A stretch of 64,000 nt of DNA from Methylobacterium sp. E-045 (GTDB lineage: Bacteria; Pseudomonadota; Alphaproteobacteria; Rhizobiales; Beijerinckiaceae), in assembly GCF_022829685.1 (NCBI RefSeq), contig NZ_JAKSYE010000085.1, forward strand, positions 1 through 64,000. The letters run 5' to 3'. This document shows, in pieces, positions 43,199 to 51,895 of this stretch. The position numbers and the translations under genes were made by a program. Under the pieces are notes generated by a model, which worked only from the letters and a program-made list of their open reading frames with translations, did no database searches and was not told the DNA's origin. How positions within the stretch are numbered: position 1 is the first letter of the stretch; the number at the start of each line of letters is the position of its first letter.

Positions 43199-45187
43199 TC
43201 ATCCGGCATCACCCACGATCGCCCGCCTCTGCCGGTCAAGCTCTTCACTGTAGCGCTTGAGCGTGTGGCTCTCGGTGAGCAGGCCGACCACGCGGCGTGA
43301 GACCGGATCGTCCACCACCACCAGCGCCTCGCTCTCGGCACCATCGAAGGCGGTTGCCGCCTGCTTGGCGTTCATGCCGGCGGTGAGGAACACGTCGGCA
43401 TAGCGCATGGCCTCGGCGAGCGGCGCCTCGCCATCGACGGTGGCAAGGGCATGGGCCTCGGGCACCAGCACGATCCCGGCATAGCGCCCGTCACCGTCGA
43501 CCAGCACCACACGCGAGGGCGAGCCAAGCGGATGGGCTCTCAGGAAGTCGCACAGTGGCGTGTCCACCGGCATGGTCTCCACCTCGCGGCGCATGAGCGC
43601 CCCCACGGTGAGCGATCGGATCCAGCCGATATCGTGCGCGCTGCGGATGCTCTCGCCGCGAAGGTGAAAGCGCCAGGTGGCGAAGGAGTAGCCGAAGGTC
43701 TTCCGCACGGTCATCGACGACGCGATCACGGCGACGAGGACGAGGCCGGTTATGGGAAAGCTGCCGGTGAGTTCGAGGGCGAGGAAGGTCATCGTCAGCG
43801 GACCGCCGATGACCGCCACCGCCAGCGCGCTCATGCCGATCACCGCATAGGCGAGCGGCGTGAGGCCGAACACCGCGAGGCTCTCCAGGCCCGACACTCC
43901 GTGGAGGCCGGACAGGCCGGGGATCGCCTCCGCCATCAACGCGGCGAAGAGCTTTCCCGCCAGGGCGCCGAGGAAGAGGGAGGCGAAGAACAGGCCGCCG
44001 CGAAAGCCCGAACCGATGGAGATCGCCGAGGCCGAAGCCTTCGCCACGAACAGTAGTGCCAGGGCACCGAGCCCCATGGCGGGCATGTCGGCATCGAGGT
44101 GGAGATGGAGCGCGCCATGCCCGCCGGAGAGGATCTGCGGTGAGATCGCCAGGGCCAGGGCACCGACGCAGAGACCGCCGACGGCGGGGGCCAGGAAGGA
44201 CGGCAGACGGGTCGCCCGCACCCCCTGCTCCACCAGGGTGACGCCGCGCATGATCAGGATGCCGAGCCCCGCGCAGGCGAGACCGAGGACGAGGCTCGGC
44301 AGGGTGTCGATCCCCATGATCGCCCGGGTCGTCAGGGCATCGAACCCGTCGGCGGTGACGAGGGGGCTTTGCGTCACCAGCGCCTTGGCCACGAGGCTAC
44401 CGCACAGGGCCGCCACCACGACAGGTGTCAGGGTGGCAATGGAATAGGTGCCGATGATGAGTTCGAACGCATAAAACGCCCCCGTGAGCGGCGCGCCGAA
44501 GGCCGCGGCGATGGCGGCGGCCGACCCGCAGCCCACCAGGGTCCGCAGATCGGAGCGCCGCATCTCGAAGGCGAGGCCGAGCCGGGAGGCGAGTCCGGCG
44601 CAGATCTGGGTATAGCCGGCCTCGAGACCGACCGAGGCACCGCTGCCGTTCGAGATGACGTTCTGCGCCGCCACGGCGGCCGACCCCTTCAGCGAGAGCC
44701 GCCCGCCATGGAGGGCATTGGCCTCGATCGGATCGACGATGGGCCGTTGCGGGCCACCCCGGCGGCGGGCGAGGCCCAGAGCGATCAAGCCGAGGATGAG
44801 ACCGCCGACGGCCGGGCCGATCAGGATGAGGATCGGAGCCACATCCGTCGATGCGCTGAGGCGCGTGCCGTGCGGCAGACGATAGAGGATCTCACGCAAG
44901 CCCTGCGTCGCAAGGCTCATGGCCGAGACCGCGACCCCGGCGATGGTGCCGACGCAGGCGGCCAGGATCACGAGGCCGAACTCGCTGCCGCGGACCAGGG
45001 CGCGCAATCGGCCGGGTACGTGAACCAGCATCTGGCCGGCGGGAAATCCACGGCGCGGCGCGTTTCTTGGCTTCATCGACCGCTGGGAAGGATTGAGACG
45101 AACGGGGCGGGAAACACCCGGCACCTTACGGGTTGAAGGCCGGAGGCGTCGACCGGATTCCGGTACGCGGTCGCCCCACGGACCCAT
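43199..45187 (-). CDS. ClC-family chloride channel/transporter with C-terminal CBS pair
   Basis: 662 residues from ATG 45187 (GGGGA seven bases upstream); ATG 45076 is an alternative that removes a polar N-terminal tail. The ClC core (about 60-460) contains NGSGASVGLEAGYTQ (the GKEGP-type site, with the gating-glutamate position as Glu in GLEA), GAPLTGAFYAFELI, and GSGFRGGLFFASLFLGAL (the GxFxP-type site). Two CBS motifs follow at about 535-650 and likely bind adenine nucleotides. It moves Cl- or another halide, possibly in exchange for protons. It runs towards the MHS gene end and starts next to tRNA-His. Confidence 0.87.
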   Translation of the reverse strand: MGPWGDRVPESGRRLRPSTRKVPGVSRPVRLNPSQRSMKPRNAPRRGFPAGQMLVHVPGRLRALVRGSEFGLVILAACVGTIAGVAVSAMSLATQGLREILYRLPHGTRLSASTDVAPILILIGPAVGGLILGLIALGLARRRGGPQRPIVDPIEANALHGGRLSLKGSAAVAAQNVISNGSGASVGLEAGYTQICAGLASRLGLAFEMRRSDLRTLVGCGSAAAIAAAFGAPLTGAFYAFELIIGTYSIATLTPVVVAALCGSLVAKALVTQSPLVTADGFDALTTRAIMGIDTLPSLVLGLACAGLGILIMRGVTLVEQGVRATRLPSFLAPAVGGLCVGALALAISPQILSGGHGALHLHLDADMPAMGLGALALLFVAKASASAISIGSGFRGGLFFASLFLGALAGKLFAALMAEAIPGLSGLHGVSGLESLAVFGLTPLAYAVIGMSALAVAVIGGPLTMTFLALELTGSFPITGLVLVAVIASSMTVRKTFGYSFATWRFHLRGESIRSAHDIGWIRSLTVGALMRREVETMPVDTPLCDFLRAHPLGSPSRVVLVDGDGRYAGIVLVPEAHALATVDGEAPLAEAMRYADVFLTAGMNAKQAATAFDGAESEALVVVDDPVSRRVVGLLTESHTLKRYSEELDRQRRAIVGDAG

Positions 45188-45265
45188 GAGTTTTCCCCAT
45201 TCTGCATTCCCTGCGCCGCTGGCGCTTGAAATGCCCGCGGCCTCAGGATACATCGCAGCCCGAGT

Positions 45266-45342
45266 GCCGCTGTAGCTCAGTTGGTTAGAGCGCTTGATTG
45301 TGGATCAAGAGGTCCCCCGTTCGAGCCGGGGCAGTGGTACCA
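45266..45342 (+). tRNA. tRNA-His (GTG), A73 and no G-1
   Basis: The cloverleaf is complete: acceptor GCCGCTG pairing with CAGTGGT, D arm GCTC AGTTGGTTA GAGC, anticodon arm CTTGA-TTGTGGA-TCAAG with anticodon GTG, T arm CCCCG-TTCGAGC-CGGGG, then A73 and encoded CCA. The base before the acceptor is T, so the usual extra guanosine at -1 is not encoded. This is the alphaproteobacterial form recognised by a specialised HisRS. Confidence 0.95.
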
Positions 45343-45641
45343 TTCGACCCCCAGGGCGTTCGTGACAACGCCCGGAACGGTAGCGTTCGCGGGCTCGGCA
45401 TACGGAGCCGGAGCGCAGCCTTCGCAGTCGGGACTTGGGCCGACTGCCCGCGCGCAATCCACCTCATGAAGCACCGGACTGAGCAGTACCGCCAGCGTAC
45501 GATGGGGGCGGCCCCCTTCGGTTTGGCTGAGGGCCGGCCGGGCCGGCGCCGCCATCTATGGCCAAGCTGCCTCAAAGTAGCCATCGACGCCACGGGATGA
45601 GCACAAGCCTAGCCGTTTTGTCGCCACAACTGTCCTCGTAA

Positions 45642-46826
45642 ATGCCGATGTGCGCCACCACACGGAGACGAGTCGATCAGATGCGGGTTCAGAAGGTCGG
45701 ATCATCACGGATTTCCCCTCCCTCGCGCCGCTTCGGCGCTGGCGGTGACGTCGCGACATCTTCCGATGCCCTGACCCTCAAGAATCGTGTCGGCCACGAC
45801 CATGGCAGCCGTCCCGCACTCACGCGCTCCGTCATCGCGATGATGCTGGTCGCGGGCGGCCTCAGCGCCGTCGTCCTCAATGGCACCGGCACGAGCGGCT
45901 TCGGCGCCGTGGTGCAATCGGCTCAGGCAATGACCGAGCTGTCGATGCCCAAGCCCAGAATTCACTCCGCGGTCCCGGCGGTCCTCGATGCGGCGCCGAC
46001 CGTGCTCACGGCGTCCTCAGCCTTCGCCGCCGTGCACGACCTCGATACCGAGATCGGCTCGAATGCGGTCGACCGGGTCTCCTACGATTATCTGCTCACC
46101 GAGAGCGCCGTCGGCGACCCGAACGACGTCCTCGAATTCGGTCCGATGAAGATCCGGCGCCACCTCGTGCAGAAGATCGTCCGAGCGGCCCAGGCCGTCC
46201 AGACCGACCCTGTCCTGCTGATGGCAGTGGCCGACAAGGAGTCGAGCTTCATCACCGAAGTCCAGGCCAAGACCTCCTCGGCGACCGGCCTGTTCCAGTT
46301 CATCGAGCGGACATGGCTCGGCGTCGTGCGCGATTTCGGACCGAAATACGGGCTGACGCAGGAGGCGGCCCTCGTGGTCTCCGGCGACAACGGCAAGCCG
46401 AGCGTGGCCGATGCCGCCGAGCGGACCCGCATCCTCGAATTGCGGCGCGACCCTTACCTCGCCGCCCTGATGGCGGGTGAAATGCTCAAGCGCGACGCCG
46501 CGCGCATCGCCCTTCGCATCGGCCGCGAGCTCACCCTCGGCGAGGTCTACCTTGCCCACTTCCTCGGGCCGGACGATGCCGAGGAGTTTCTCGCCAGCGT
46601 GGTCGACAAGCCGAAATCCGCCGCGGCCCAGATGCTGCCGGGCCCGGCACGCGCCAACCGCACCATTTTCTTCGCGGCCCAGCGCGGTCGCCGCAAGGCC
46701 GCGAGCCTGTCGGTGGCGCAGGTCCACGAAAAGTTCGAGACGATGATGAGCACCCGCGGTGCCCGCTACCGCGACGTCCGCTCGCTCTCGGGCGTGATGG
46801 CCTATGCCGACGCGTCGGTCGAGTAG
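45642..46826 (+). CDS. Lytic transglycosylase (SLT domain) protein, exported or membrane-anchored
   Basis: 394 residues. A polar N-terminus precedes a hydrophobic helix (about 66-84, VIAMMLVAGGLSAVVLNG) that anchors or exports it. The SLT domain spans about 175-300: VADKESSFITEVQAKTSSATG with the catalytic Glu, LFQFIERTWL, and a long helical tail. Family members cleave the MurNAc-GlcNAc bond of peptidoglycan, making 1,6-anhydro ends. The start could be ATG 45642 or ATG 45681; neither has a good ribosome site. It lies between tRNA-His and the NepR-receiver gene. Confidence 0.78.
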   Translation: MPMCATTRRRVDQMRVQKVGSSRISPPSRRFGAGGDVATSSDALTLKNRVGHDHGSRPALTRSVIAMMLVAGGLSAVVLNGTGTSGFGAVVQSAQAMTELSMPKPRIHSAVPAVLDAAPTVLTASSAFAAVHDLDTEIGSNAVDRVSYDYLLTESAVGDPNDVLEFGPMKIRRHLVQKIVRAAQAVQTDPVLLMAVADKESSFITEVQAKTSSATGLFQFIERTWLGVVRDFGPKYGLTQEAALVVSGDNGKPSVADAAERTRILELRRDPYLAALMAGEMLKRDAARIALRIGRELTLGEVYLAHFLGPDDAEEFLASVVDKPKSAAAQMLPGPARANRTIFFAAQRGRRKAASLSVAQVHEKFETMMSTRGARYRDVRSLSGVMAYADASVE

Positions 46827-46927
46827 GCGCGGGAGCCCGTTCCCGCGTGACGGTCGCCACCGGCGGCACGGATCACCGGCCGCCCGACCGCTTTTGCCTC
46901 ATGCCAGCCCTCTTGTTGCCCCGCCGG

Positions 46928-46953
46928 GCAACTGACGCCGAGTTCCCGACGTT
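46928..46953 (+). promoter_or_regulatory. Near-match EcfG promoter upstream of the NepR-receiver gene
   Basis: GCAAC-N17-CGTT (46928-46932, 46950-46953), one mismatch in the -35 element and a permitted spacer, 57 bp before the GTG start. Consistent with stress autoregulation but below proof. Confidence 0.4.
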
Positions 46954-47010
46954 GATCTTGCGGTCGCACAACTCGGTGCGGAGGCGGATTACGAAAGTCG
47001 GAGGAATGAC

Positions 47011-47643
47011 GTGCTCGATCCAAAAGACCCTTTGAAGGATCGGTCTCCCACGCCGTTCAAGGCCGCCCCCGCCAGGCGTGCCGGTCACGATACGCTTGCG
47101 CCCAGCCTCGCCCTGGATCAGATCGGAGAAGCGCTCGCGTCCTTCTACGACGACCTGATCGCCGAGGGTATTCCCGAGAATCTGGCGGCCCTCGTTCGCC
47201 AAGTCCCTTCGACGGAAGCGGTGACCGGGCCGGATCCCGTCGTCCCCGTGCCGGTTCGCAAGTCCGGTCGCCTCGCTCTGGTGGTGGAGGACGATGCGTC
47301 GACGCAGGGTCTGGCCGTTGCCCTCCTCGATGAGACCGAGCTCGAGACGATCGGCTGCGCCTCCGCGGAAGAGGCGCTCGCGGTGATGCGGGACCGGGGC
47401 GGCGATGTCGCCCTCGTCTTTGCCGATATCCAGCTCTCCGGGGTCATGGACGGCCTGCAATTGGCACGGGCCGTGGCCATGCTGTGGCCTACGGCGCGGA
47501 TGGTCGTCACCTCCGGCCGCCGCGCCCCGCGACCGGACGCGCTTCCGGAACGGGTGGTGTTCATCCCCAAACCGTGGCGGCCTCAGGACGTCCTGGTGGA
47601 GGCGGAGCACGCCACCAGCAATCCTCCACCGGCCGTGCCCTGA
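47011..47643 (+). CDS. NepR-like anti-sigma segment fused to a receiver domain
   Basis: 210 residues in two parts. Residues about 36-66 (DQIGEALASFYDDLIAEGIP then ENLAALVRQV) closely follow the NepR core pattern, in which two helices bind EcfG or the sigma-like domain of PhyR. Residues about 87-200 are a receiver: E93-D95 acidic cluster, phospho-acceptor Asp139 (VFADIQLSG), Thr/Ser at 167-168, Lys187 (IPKPW). Normally NepR is a separate short protein and the receiver belongs to PhyR, so this is an unusual fusion. GTG 47011 has GGAGGA six bases upstream. No ecfG, phyR or HWE kinase is adjacent. NepR assignment is from motif similarity and should be tested. Confidence 0.65.
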   Translation: MLDPKDPLKDRSPTPFKAAPARRAGHDTLAPSLALDQIGEALASFYDDLIAEGIPENLAALVRQVPSTEAVTGPDPVVPVPVRKSGRLALVVEDDASTQGLAVALLDETELETIGCASAEEALAVMRDRGGDVALVFADIQLSGVMDGLQLARAVAMLWPTARMVVTSGRRAPRPDALPERVVFIPKPWRPQDVLVEAEHATSNPPPAVP

Positions 47644-47859
47644 ACCTCGCCCCCCGCACCGGGTTCATCGCCCGGGGCGGCACGCGCCTTCATCGACGTC
47701 CATCGCCGTCGAACAGGCCGGCGGACCATTGCCCTGGCGACGATATGCGGGACAATGCTGTGCAGGGGTGGCGTGGATTCCGGGTCCGCCCTTGCGTTGG
47801 GCGCACCTCTTGCATTGCATCGTTCCAAGAGAGTGGTACCGACCGGTGCCGCGGAGCCC

Positions 47860-48786
47860 GTGAACGTGCCGATACTGTCCGTCCGACACATCACCACGTA
47901 CCGCTACCGCCAGCCCGTCGGGTTGGGCGAACACCGAATCATGTTCCGGCCCCGCGACAGCTACGACCAGCGCCTGCTCGCAGCGACCTTGAAGATCACG
48001 CCCGAGCCCGCGTCCCTGCGCTGGCTTCACGACGTGTTCGGCAATTGCGTCGCGGTGGCCACCTTCCAGGGACGGGCCTCGTCCCTCGTCTTCGACTGCT
48101 CGATCACCCTCGACCACACGCCCGAACTGGCGCCGGAATTCCCCATCGCGCTGCATGCGGCCTTCTACCCCTTCGGGTACGGGGCCGACGACATTCCCGA
48201 TCTCAGCCGTTCCATCGAGCGTGAGCATCGCGACCCGAAGAACGAGGTGGATGCCTGGGCGCGCAGCTTCGTGCCGCCCGCCGGCCGCGTCGGCACGCAG
48301 GAGTTGCTGGCCGAGATGACGCGCCACGTCCGGCGCAATTTCGCCTATCTCGCCCGCTCGGAAAAAGGCGTTCAGGATCCCGTCACCACCCTGCGCCTCA
48401 AGCGCGGAAGCTGCCGCGATTTCGCGGTTCTGATGATCGAGGCCGTGCGTGCCCTCGGAATGGCTGCGCGCTTCGTCTCCGGTTACCTTTACAACCCGCG
48501 CGGGGACCGCAACCGCCATGTGGGGGGCGGCTCGACCCATGCCTGGGTCCAGGTCTATCTGCCGGGCGCGGGCTGGATCGAGTTCGACCCCACCAACGGC
48601 ATCGTCGGCAACCGCGACCTCATCCGCGTCGCCGTCGCGCGCGACCCGCGACAGGCGGTGCCGCTGCACGGATCCTTCTTCGGGTTTCCGGCGGACGATC
48701 TCGGCATGTCCGTGAGCGTCGAGGTCGACGAAGTCGAACCGAGTTCCATCGAGCAGCGCACACCCGATCCGATCCTCGTGCGTTGA
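47860..48786 (+). CDS. Transglutaminase-like cysteine protease-fold protein
   Basis: 308 residues. The N-terminal beta-rich region (HITTYRYRQPVGLGEHRIMF) is the bacterial transglutaminase N domain; the core carries catalytic Cys185 (GSCRDFA), His227 (STHAWVQVYLPG) and the Asp of FDPTNG. The intact Cys-His-Asp triad points to an active amidase, protease or transamidase, substrate unknown. No signal peptide, so cytoplasmic. The start GTG 47860 is supported by GGAG just upstream, weakly. It is followed 72 bp later by a second transglutaminase-like gene, probably an operon. Confidence 0.82.
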   Translation: MNVPILSVRHITTYRYRQPVGLGEHRIMFRPRDSYDQRLLAATLKITPEPASLRWLHDVFGNCVAVATFQGRASSLVFDCSITLDHTPELAPEFPIALHAAFYPFGYGADDIPDLSRSIEREHRDPKNEVDAWARSFVPPAGRVGTQELLAEMTRHVRRNFAYLARSEKGVQDPVTTLRLKRGSCRDFAVLMIEAVRALGMAARFVSGYLYNPRGDRNRHVGGGSTHAWVQVYLPGAGWIEFDPTNGIVGNRDLIRVAVARDPRQAVPLHGSFFGFPADDLGMSVSVEVDEVEPSSIEQRTPDPILVR

Positions 48787-48858
48787 AGACGATCACGCTC
48801 CTGTCGTCGGACGGCGACCGGGTTCAAACCAGCCTTTTGCAGACACGGGGCCATTACG

Positions 48859-49665
48859 ATGAAGATCAGAACTGGGTTCGACATCGCCTTCGAATCGGTT
48901 CAGCCGACGCCCATGATCCTCGAGCTGAGCGTGCACCCGTCACGCATGCCCGATGTGATGACTCCGCACGTCATCAACTTCAATCCGCCCATCCCCTTCC
49001 AGGAATACCGGGACGTCTACGACAACATCTGCACCCGCATCGTCACGCCGGTGGGACGTCTCGACATCTCGGCTGATTTCACTGTCTATGACACGGGAAT
49101 GCCGGACGAATACGCGCCTCACGCGCAGCAGATCGACGTGCAGAACCTGCCGAGCGACGTGCTGGTCTACCTCCTCGGCAGCCGCTACTGCGACACCGAC
49201 AAGCTCTCCGAGACGGCCTGGTCGCTGTTCGGCGGGACGATGCCGGGCTGGTCACGGGTCCAGGCCATCTGCGACTACGTCCATGACCGCATCCGCTTCG
49301 ACTACATGCTCGCCGACGCCACACGCACCGCGTGGGACGGCTTCATGCAGCGGCAGGGTGTATGCCGCGACTTCGCGCATCTCGCCGTCGCCTTCTGCCG
49401 CTGCATGAACATTCCCGCGCGCTACTGCACCGGCTATCTCGGCGATATCGGCATCCCGCCCGTCCCGGACCCGATGGATTTCTCGGCCTGGTTCGAGGTC
49501 TATCTCGATGGACGCTGGTACACGTTCGACGCTCGCCACAACACGCCGCGCATCGGCCGCATCGTCATGGCGCGCGGTCGCGACGCCACCGACGTCGCCA
49601 TCACCACCAATTTCGGATACTCGCACCTCGCCCGCTTCGACGTGCATACCGATGAGGTGTACTGA
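48859..49665 (+). CDS. Transglutaminase-like protein lacking the catalytic His
   Basis: 268 residues. The core holds the nucleophile Cys169 (GVCRDFAHLAVAFCR) and the Asp of YTFDARHN, but the usual His-Ala-Trp at the second site is Ser209-Ala-Trp in MDFSAWFEVYL, so the classic triad is incomplete. The N-terminal half (about 1-100) is a beta-rich domain (FESVQPTPMILELSVHPS). Either a non-catalytic or altered-chemistry member. I recall the FSAWFE form as common in rhizobial relatives, so it is likely a conserved variant rather than decay. Pairs with the preceding intact transglutaminase. Confidence 0.78.
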   Translation: MKIRTGFDIAFESVQPTPMILELSVHPSRMPDVMTPHVINFNPPIPFQEYRDVYDNICTRIVTPVGRLDISADFTVYDTGMPDEYAPHAQQIDVQNLPSDVLVYLLGSRYCDTDKLSETAWSLFGGTMPGWSRVQAICDYVHDRIRFDYMLADATRTAWDGFMQRQGVCRDFAHLAVAFCRCMNIPARYCTGYLGDIGIPPVPDPMDFSAWFEVYLDGRWYTFDARHNTPRIGRIVMARGRDATDVAITTNFGYSHLARFDVHTDEVY

Positions 49666-49775
49666 TTTTGGAAGCTCACATTAACTAGACGTGAAATCTG
49701 CGTCGGGGGGTGGAACCGCTGGCCTATGCCTACGCTTGTATAGCAAAGGTTACCGTACAGCCAAGGCATCCGATC

Positions 49776-50429
49776 ATGAAGACATTGGCGACCGCTCTTG
49801 CAGGCATGATGGGTGCCTGCATCCTCGCTTCCACCCCCGTTCTCGCCGCCTCCTCCTACGATCCGTTCGGAACGGGCGGTGACGATTACTACCCCGAGAC
49901 CGAGTATTCTCAGCCCTCTTACGACCCCTATGGCTATCAGGGCACCGTCGGCCAGGGCGCGCAGGCCGCTCCTCAGGCCCAGGTCGCGCCGATCCCGCGC
50001 GAGATCGTGAGCTTCAACGGCTCGTACAAGCCGGGGACCATCGTCGTCTCGACCGCCGAGCGGCGCCTCTACTTTGTCCTGCCGAACGGCGAGGCCATCC
50101 GCTATGGCGTCGGCGTCGGCCGCCCGGGGTTCACTTGGTCCGGCACCAAGACAGTCACCGCTAAGCGCGAGTGGCCGTCCTGGACTCCCCCGGCCGCGAT
50201 GATCGCCCGTCGCCCCGACCTGCCGCGCTACATGGCCGGCGGTGTGGAGAACCCGCTCGGTGCCCGTGCCATGTATATCGGCAACACGGAGTACCGGATC
50301 CACGGTTCCAACGAGCCCGACACGATCGGTCAGGCCGTCTCCTCCGGCTGCATCCGGATGACCAACGACGACGTCACCGATCTCTACGAGCGCGTGAAGG
50401 TCGGCGCCAAGGTCGTCGTCCTGAACTGA
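49776..50429 (+). CDS. L,D-transpeptidase (YkuD), exported
   Basis: 217 residues: signal peptide (LATALAGMMGACILASTPVLAA), a tyrosine/glutamine-rich linker (25-80), then the YkuD domain with IVVSTAERRLYFVLPNG, IHGSNEPDTIG and catalytic Cys192 in SSGCIRMTN. It forms 3-3 crosslinks or anchors in peptidoglycan. ATG 49776 has AAGG about ten bases upstream. GGAAC-N16-CGCT at about 49714-49738, one mismatch from the EcfG consensus, lies upstream. It differs from the longer L,D-transpeptidase at 18687 in lacking the Lys/Ser linker. Confidence 0.88.
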   Translation: MKTLATALAGMMGACILASTPVLAASSYDPFGTGGDDYYPETEYSQPSYDPYGYQGTVGQGAQAAPQAQVAPIPREIVSFNGSYKPGTIVVSTAERRLYFVLPNGEAIRYGVGVGRPGFTWSGTKTVTAKREWPSWTPPAAMIARRPDLPRYMAGGVENPLGARAMYIGNTEYRIHGSNEPDTIGQAVSSGCIRMTNDDVTDLYERVKVGAKVVVLN

Positions 50430-50499
50430 ACGGCTCGCAGGGTCGAAACGACGCCGCGTCATCGCAGGATGGCGCGGCGTCGTTCGTATCGGTTGCCCC

Positions 50500-50832
50500 T
50501 TACGGGACGACGCGCCCCACCGCCGTCTGAGGCGAGCTGAAAGACGCGATCGGCATGTCGCAGAAGCAGCGCGCGCCGAGCGGACGCGGCCCCGGCAGGG
50601 GACAGGAATAGGGCTGCGGGCCGGTGATTCCCGACTGGACCGCATCGCAGTTCAGGCCCACGGCCCGGCGGGGCGGGGGTCCGCGATCGTCGTAGTAGTC
50701 GCGGCGCGGCGGCGGCCTGTAATAGCCTTCGTCATCGTACTGCGCGCTGGCGGCGCCAGCGGAGAGCACACCGGCCAGAGCGAGGGCCAACAGGCCGAAA
50801 CGCTGGGCGGAGCGCGAAAAACCAGGTCGCAT
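50500..50832 (-). CDS. Small exported Tyr/Pro-rich cysteine protein
   Basis: 110 residues. A signal peptide (FGLLALALAGVLSAGAASA, likely cleaved before QYDD) precedes a YYRPPPRRDYYDDRGPPPRR segment and a C-terminal part with four cysteines (LNCDAV, YSCPLPG, CFCDMP). I recognise no named family, but this plan is frequent in Hyphomicrobiales. Start at ATG 50832; longer frame upstream lacks a signal. Convergent with the L,D-transpeptidase gene. Confidence 0.65.
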   Translation of the reverse strand: MRPGFSRSAQRFGLLALALAGVLSAGAASAQYDDEGYYRPPPRRDYYDDRGPPPRRAVGLNCDAVQSGITGPQPYSCPLPGPRPLGARCFCDMPIASFSSPQTAVGRVVP

Positions 50833-50973
50833 GGAGGATCGCCCTCTTCGACGAGCCCGAAATCCGGGCGGGGCGCCAGGGTTATGAGACCGGCCCTCGC
50901 GGTGCAAGCGCTGCGTCGCACGTCGATCGCCCGAGCCGCATTCGGGACGACGGCATGGGCGAGAGCGCCCGTT

Positions 50974-51141
50974 TCAAAGAATCGTGAGTGAGGCGATCGG
51001 CAGCCATGCCTCCTGCTCGTCACCGTCAACGTCGCCATCCACGAACCAGCGGCACAGGGCCTTGTCGCCCACGATCTCGACGACGGTCATGGTCGCCTCG
51101 TTGTCGTCCGACCCGACGTAATCTCCCGGCTTGATGGTCAT
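50974..51141 (-). CDS. DUF2158/YodC-like small protein
   Basis: 55 residues, MTIKPGDYVGSDDNEATMTV, then EIVGDKALCRWF, matching the small beta-barrel-like DUF2158 (YodC) proteins. The ATG 51141 has a strong purine-rich site (GGAGGAGGGGG) upstream. Function unknown. Confidence 0.75.
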   Translation of the reverse strand: MTIKPGDYVGSDDNEATMTVVEIVGDKALCRWFVDGDVDGDEQEAWLPIASLTIL

Positions 51142-51365
51142 CGATCCCCCTCCTCCCGATCTCCGATGTCCGGCCATCCCGAGCTTCGGTGACGTGAGGC
51201 TCGCGAGCAAGACTCCCGCACCGTCCCCGACATGGTGCCGGGGCGATGCGAGAGCTTCTTATGTCGAGACGGCTCGTCTGCGAACCTGCCTCCACCCCTA
51301 CTGCCTATACTCGGATCGTTGCTTCGGACGACCTATGTCGGGAGTCGTTGGCGGGAGGGCACGCG

Positions 51366-51626
51366 TCAGGCAGGCCTGACCAGGAACGCGACGATCCGGC
51401 GGACCAGGGGCGGGACCACGAGAAGCGTCGGGAACGCGACCACCCAGGACAAGGCCCAGGCTGGCGGCCAATGCGCCAGGAAAGCCCCGTCGGGCCCGAG
51501 GGTCTTGAAGGTGGCGATCGCCGAGACGATGAGCGTCATCAGCACCGAAAGCAGCAGGGGCATGAGGAGCCACTGACTGCGCGGCGGAAGGCATCCGCGG
51601 AGGCGGAACGATTGCATGGAGTTCAT
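51366..51626 (-). CDS. DUF2798 membrane protein
   Basis: 86 residues with two membrane helices (about 20-43 and 55-77), following the DUF2798 pattern: LLSVLMTLIVSAIATFKTLG and SWVVAFPTLLVVPPLVRRIV. Probably a small inner-membrane protein of unknown function. ATG 51626 chosen; a TTG eight codons upstream is possible. Confidence 0.75.
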   Translation of the reverse strand: MNSMQSFRLRGCLPPRSQWLLMPLLLSVLMTLIVSAIATFKTLGPDGAFLAHWPPAWALSWVVAFPTLLVVPPLVRRIVAFLVRPA

Positions 51627-51821
51627 GATAACCCGACGTCTTGACCGCAATCCGGGGCAGCACTGATACCGACCGGATGACGGATCGGAAAAATGCGTTG
51701 CTTGACGTCAGACGCTTACGGCACACGCTCGGCACGGCGATACTTGACTAGGAAAGACTATCGGCGCCGTCAATAGCCCCATCTCGAAACGAGGGGCCGA
51801 GTCCATCTTCAGGAAAACAGC

Positions 51822-51856
51822 GAGGCCCGCCTCACCGTGCGGGCGGGGCGGGCCTC
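51822..51856. terminator. Bidirectional terminator hairpin
   Basis: GAGGCCCGCC (51822-51831) pairs with GGCGGGCCTC (51847-51856), followed by TTTCG on the plus strand and GCTGTTTTCC on the minus strand, so it can end the phasin transcript. Confidence 0.75.
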
Positions 51857-51895
51857 TTTCGTCGGACGGATCAGGTCCGTCCCGTCATGACACGA

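Noticed and set aside
45343..45641. Possible small gene between tRNA-His and the lytic transglycosylase
   Set aside because: Open frames here are short, have no ribosome site and no protein-like composition.
49714..49738. GGAAC-N16-CGCT as an EcfG promoter for the L,D-transpeptidase
   Set aside because: One mismatch in the -10 element and no independent support, so not listed as a promoter feature.
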